Source: Actinomadura oligospora ATCC 43269
GTDB lineage: Bacteria; Actinomycetota; Actinomycetes; Streptosporangiales; Streptosporangiaceae
NCBI RefSeq assembly: GCF_000518265.1
Contig: NZ_KI912412.1
Span: 62,001 to 126,000, forward strand
Direction of reading: 5' to 3'
Length of the DNA stretch: 64,000 nt
Below the pieces are notes generated by a model that ran no database searches, was not told where the DNA came from, and saw only the letters and a program-made list of their open reading frames with translations. Position numbers and translations under genes: made by a program. Positions 63,708 to 64,000 of the stretch are shown piece by piece (position 1 is the stretch's first letter; every line of letters starts with the position of its first letter).

Positions 63708-64000
63708 GCGCGGCCGGAGGCCACGGCTGTGAGGAAGCGCGGCGGACGGGTGATGCGGCCCTCCAGCCGGGCGATGACCTCCGCGCGCACGCGCGGGACG
63801 GCCGCCAGCGGGACGAGCGCCACGGCGCAGCGTCCAAGGGCGCGTCCGCCCAGGGCTCCCGCGTCACGGGCCGCCGAGAGGGCCAGGTCGAGCGTCGGAC
63901 GGCCGAGGACGTGCGCCTCGGTGAGCAGCGGGCCGAGACCCGCCGGGTAGCCCGCGCGCAGCGCCTCGGCGGCGCGTTCCACGATGTCCGGGCCCTGGTC
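63704..64000 (-). CDS. C-terminal part of a GHMP-kinase-like (galactokinase-type) protein, cut by the window edge
   Basis: Only the last 98 residues are visible, from DQGPDIVERAAEALRAGYPA to FLTAVASGRA. LGPLLTEAHVLGRPTLDLAL followed by AARDAGALGGRALGRCAVAL resembles the GHMP kinase C-terminal domain (in galactokinases: ...LMxxSH...LGARMTGGGFGGCAIAL). The glycine-rich loop is reduced here to GGRALGRCA, so either activity is lost or the protein belongs to a divergent subgroup. The frame stays open to the window end, so the start lies beyond it. Confidence 0.45.
   Translation of the reverse strand, partial: DQGPDIVERAAEALRAGYPAGLGPLLTEAHVLGRPTLDLALSAARDAGALGGRALGRCAVALVPLAAVPRVRAEVIARLEGRITRPPRFLTAVASGRA

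Noticed and set aside
1..64000. Horizontal transfer or prophage within the window
   Set aside because: No integrase, transposase, attachment-like repeats, tRNA boundary or clear change in base composition was seen; the only AT-richer stretches are promoter regions.

Overview
The window is about 64 kb of very GC-rich DNA with GTG and TTG starts, overlapping stop/start pairs and families typical of Actinobacteria: DUF3710 beside dut, SepH, DUF4193, DUF4235, DUF6412 with a YidC paralogue, an Rv2228c-Rv2229c-Rv2230c-like block, a deazaflavin-dependent reductase, a SARP-type regulator and LexA/Rex sites of actinobacterial form. It looks like ordinary chromosome of a filamentous actinomycete; a Thermomonosporaceae/Actinomadura-like origin is my inference. 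I see no prophage, IS element, CRISPR array, tRNA or rRNA gene.

Layout. 1-1454 (minus): 3' part of a kdp potassium-pump operon, led by an unassigned membrane protein and a 27-residue peptide, then kdpF and kdpA (cut by the edge). 1592-7598 (plus, with a minus tetR): an alkenal-reductase-like GroES domain fused to a MerR regulator behind a MerR-type promoter; an AlkB homologue behind a perfect LexA box; a TetR/F420-reductase divergent pair; a flavin-reductase-like protein; an aldo/keto reductase; and a Cmx-type drug exporter whose 3' end lies over the antisense bL37 ribosomal gene. 7784-9737 (minus): PaaI thioesterase, dut, DUF3710. 9879-12898 (plus): a tightly coupled operon with MauE-like and MauD-like redox proteins, a twin-arginine exported 12-cysteine basic protein and membrane proteins, without the usual methylamine dehydrogenase partners. 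This is the best candidate for an undescribed system. It is followed by DUF6412 and a YidC paralogue.

14073-19777: P450, SDR and OYE-family genes facing two overlapping acyl-CoA dehydrogenase genes, resembling a steroid or lipid catabolism cluster. 19973-25296: valS, DUF4235, a maleylpyruvate-isomerase-like protein, an unknown protein and DUF4193. 25822-29816: a receptor Ser/Thr kinase facing a two-component system. 30004-34736: a small conserved protein, IMPase, ferrochelatase, a lytic transglycosylase, and a divergent MFS exporter. 34746-42720: a sugar-lactone oxidase, a membrane protein with a Pro/Thr-rich tail, a SepH cell-division protein enlarged to about 950 residues by repeats, and a pair of bacterial PH-domain membrane proteins. 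43030-48345: a DrrAB-like ABC exporter facing a large SARP/STAND regulator. 48460-50891: type II NADH dehydrogenase with a perfect Rex operator, divergent from a PEBP lipoprotein. 51163-59384: a long disordered membrane-anchored protein, a SulP-carbonic anhydrase fusion, a truncated haemoglobin and a secreted beta-helix protein. 59507-64000: rnpB, RNase H/phosphatase, a zinc-ribbon coiled coil, Nif3, two small conserved proteins and the 3' end of a GHMP-kinase-like gene.

Two patterns cross the window. Short tandem duplications of 16-30 bp repeatedly fall exactly on stop codons (9163, 15344, 17391, 30269, 55912). Several promoters can be read directly from the sequence (MerR, LexA, paired TetR operators, Rex, CRP-like), two of them apparently leaderless.
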